In this document: one piece after another, positions 62,912 to 64,000 of the stretch | How positions within the stretch are numbered: the stretch's first letter is position 1 | Layout of the letters: each line of letters starts with the position of its first letter | Origin: UBA5072 sp041737175 | Lineage (GTDB): Bacteria; Bacteroidota; Bacteroidia; Bacteroidales; UBA10428 | Assembly: GCA_041737175.1 (NCBI GenBank) | Contig: JBGSSF010000009.1 | Location: 62,001 to 126,000 of the forward strand | DNA: 64,000 nt | Direction of reading: 5' to 3' | Program-made: the position numbers and the translations under genes | Notes under the pieces: generated by a model | Databases searched by the model: none | What the model saw: only the letters and a program-made list of their open reading frames with translations | Told to the model about the DNA's origin: nothing

Positions 62912-63982
62912 ATGACAAATTTAATAGTTGACGGACATCTGGACCTGGCGATGAATGCCCTGGAGTGGAACCGTGACCTTACAAAAAGCGTGGAAGAAAT
63001 CCGTGCGCAGGAAAGGGGGATGACGGATAAGCCCGATCGTATGAATGGCACGGTGAGTATACCCGCCATGCGTAAAGGGCAGGTAGGTTTATGTGTTGCC
63101 ACACAGATTGCGCGGTATGTCAAACCGGGCAATACACTCCCGGGATGGAGGTCACCTCAGCAGGCCTGGGCCATGACGCAGGGGCAGCTGGCCTGGTACC
63201 GCGCCATGGAGGAAACCGGAGAGATGGTTCAGATAGCAAATAAAGAACAGCTTGAACATCATCTGAAGCTGTGGGAGAATCCCACCGGGCAAAGTCCAGT
63301 CGGTTATATCCTGAGTCTTGAGGGAGCAGATTCCATTGTTACACTCGCGCATCTTGAACGAGCCTATTCATATGGATTACGAGCCATAGGACCCGCACAC
63401 TATGGGGCGGGTACTTATGCGCAGGGTACGGATGCAGAAGGCGGATTAAACAGCAAAGGCCGTGAATTGCTCAAAGAGATCGAACGATTAGGTTTCATTC
63501 TGGATGTATCACATCTGAACGACACTTGTTTCTGGGAAAGCCTGGACCTTTTTCACGGACCCATATGGGCCAGTCACAATAACTGCCGTGTTTTTGTGCC
63601 ACACAACCGTCAGCTGGAGGACAGCCAGATCATGGAGCTGATACACCGGGATGCGGTTATTGGTGTGGCGCTGGACGCCTGGATGATGGTTCCCGGCTGG
63701 CAGAGAGGGGTATCAACTCCATCAGGCATGGGGGTCAGCCTGGAGCAGATCATCAACAACATCGACCACATTTGTCAGCTTGCCGGCAACGCGAACCATG
63801 CAGCCATCGGATCTGACCTGGACGGGGCCTATGGAAAAGAACAAGGTCCGCAAGAGGTGGACACTATCGCGGACCTGCAAAAGCTGCCTGAAATGCTGAA
63901 GAATAAAGGTTTTCAGCTTCAGGACATTGAAAATATCCTATCGGGTAACTGGGTGCGCTTTCTGAGAAAAGCCTGGTCTTAA
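62912..63982 (+). CDS. Membrane dipeptidase (peptidase M19, renal dipeptidase family)
   Basis: 356 residues. Metal ligands typical of the family: HxD in VDGHLDLAMN (residues about 4-13), the bridging Glu in SLEGADSI, and His residues in DVSHLND and ASHNNCR. A conserved Asp occurs in GSDLDGAYGK. Family members hydrolyse dipeptides, often with a D-residue at the C-terminal position, and some act on D-aminoacylated substrates. There is no signal peptide, so it is probably cytosolic. It is the last of four collinear genes and fits D-amino-acid release. Confidence 0.92.
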   Translation: MTNLIVDGHLDLAMNALEWNRDLTKSVEEIRAQERGMTDKPDRMNGTVSIPAMRKGQVGLCVATQIARYVKPGNTLPGWRSPQQAWAMTQGQLAWYRAMEETGEMVQIANKEQLEHHLKLWENPTGQSPVGYILSLEGADSIVTLAHLERAYSYGLRAIGPAHYGAGTYAQGTDAEGGLNSKGRELLKEIERLGFILDVSHLNDTCFWESLDLFHGPIWASHNNCRVFVPHNRQLEDSQIMELIHRDAVIGVALDAWMMVPGWQRGVSTPSGMGVSLEQIINNIDHICQLAGNANHAAIGSDLDGAYGKEQGPQEVDTIADLQKLPEMLKNKGFQLQDIENILSGNWVRFLRKAWS

Positions 63983-64000
63983 GGGTTTGTTTCACCATCC

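Overview
The window looks like chromosomal DNA of a member of the Bacteroidota (Bacteroidales-like). Several promoters fit the Bacteroidota -7 consensus TAnnTTTG, and two of them decide start codons. Shine-Dalgarno sites are weak. The gene content is also typical: OmpA-family secreted proteins, a fused ResB-CcsA cytochrome c maturation protein, an S24-repressor/DinB/DnaE cassette, a NEW3-domain ABC unit, and LemA next to an M48 protease. I found no rRNA, tRNA or CRISPR array.

Layout. 0-5.3 kb: minus-strand cluster with the N-terminal part of a SpoIIE-type phosphatase, a repeat/beta-propeller secreted protein, an OmpA-family protein, pyrD and a small XRE regulator. 5.3-14.5 kb: lipid kinase, cold-shock protein with terminator, plsC-type acyltransferase, fused Memo-AMMECR1 protein, ccsBA, msrA and an unknown secreted helical protein. 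14.5-20.7 kb: the most interesting block, an SOS-like mutagenesis cassette. It has a self-cleaving-type HTH-S24 repressor divergent from dinB, two near-identical 15-bp palindromes between them, a 65-aa orphan gene, a four-helix-bundle (IVP-type) gene between hairpin-bearing direct repeats, and a 980-aa DnaE with a degenerate PHP domain. 20.7-26.4 kb: a nuclease homolog that has lost its catalytic motif, a GH30-like hydrolase, an unknown protein, sucD and mnmE (with an altered P-loop).

26.4-34 kb is accessory DNA. It is visibly AT-rich in part, bounded at 26.4 and 30.4 kb by the same repeat, and holds a CPBP protease, a CorC-type protein, orphan lipoprotein and membrane genes, a leucine-rich-repeat lipoprotein, gene remnants, and an IS200/RAYT-type transposase between two 120-bp structured direct repeats. 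34-37 kb: NEW3 protein, ABC ATPase and permease operon. 37-45.7 kb: redox and metabolic genes (aldo/keto reductase, Tat-exported DUF362 protein, old-yellow-enzyme reductase, flavodiiron protein, glutamine amidotransferase-like protein, D-lactate-type dehydrogenase, DUF116). 45.7-53 kb: acyl-CoA ligase with cupin regulator, LemA plus M48 protease, serine hydrolase, TspO-like protein. 53-56.3 kb: carB. 56.4-59.9 kb: heterodimeric ABC exporter. 60-64 kb: a probable D-amino-acid utilisation operon (GntP permease, RidA, D-threonine-aldolase-like enzyme, membrane dipeptidase).

A recurrent feature is short tandem repeats with 7-9 bp periods that begin at, or within about 40 bp of, stop codons (S24 repressor, dinB, dnaE, mnmE, the 145-aa membrane protein gene, carB).
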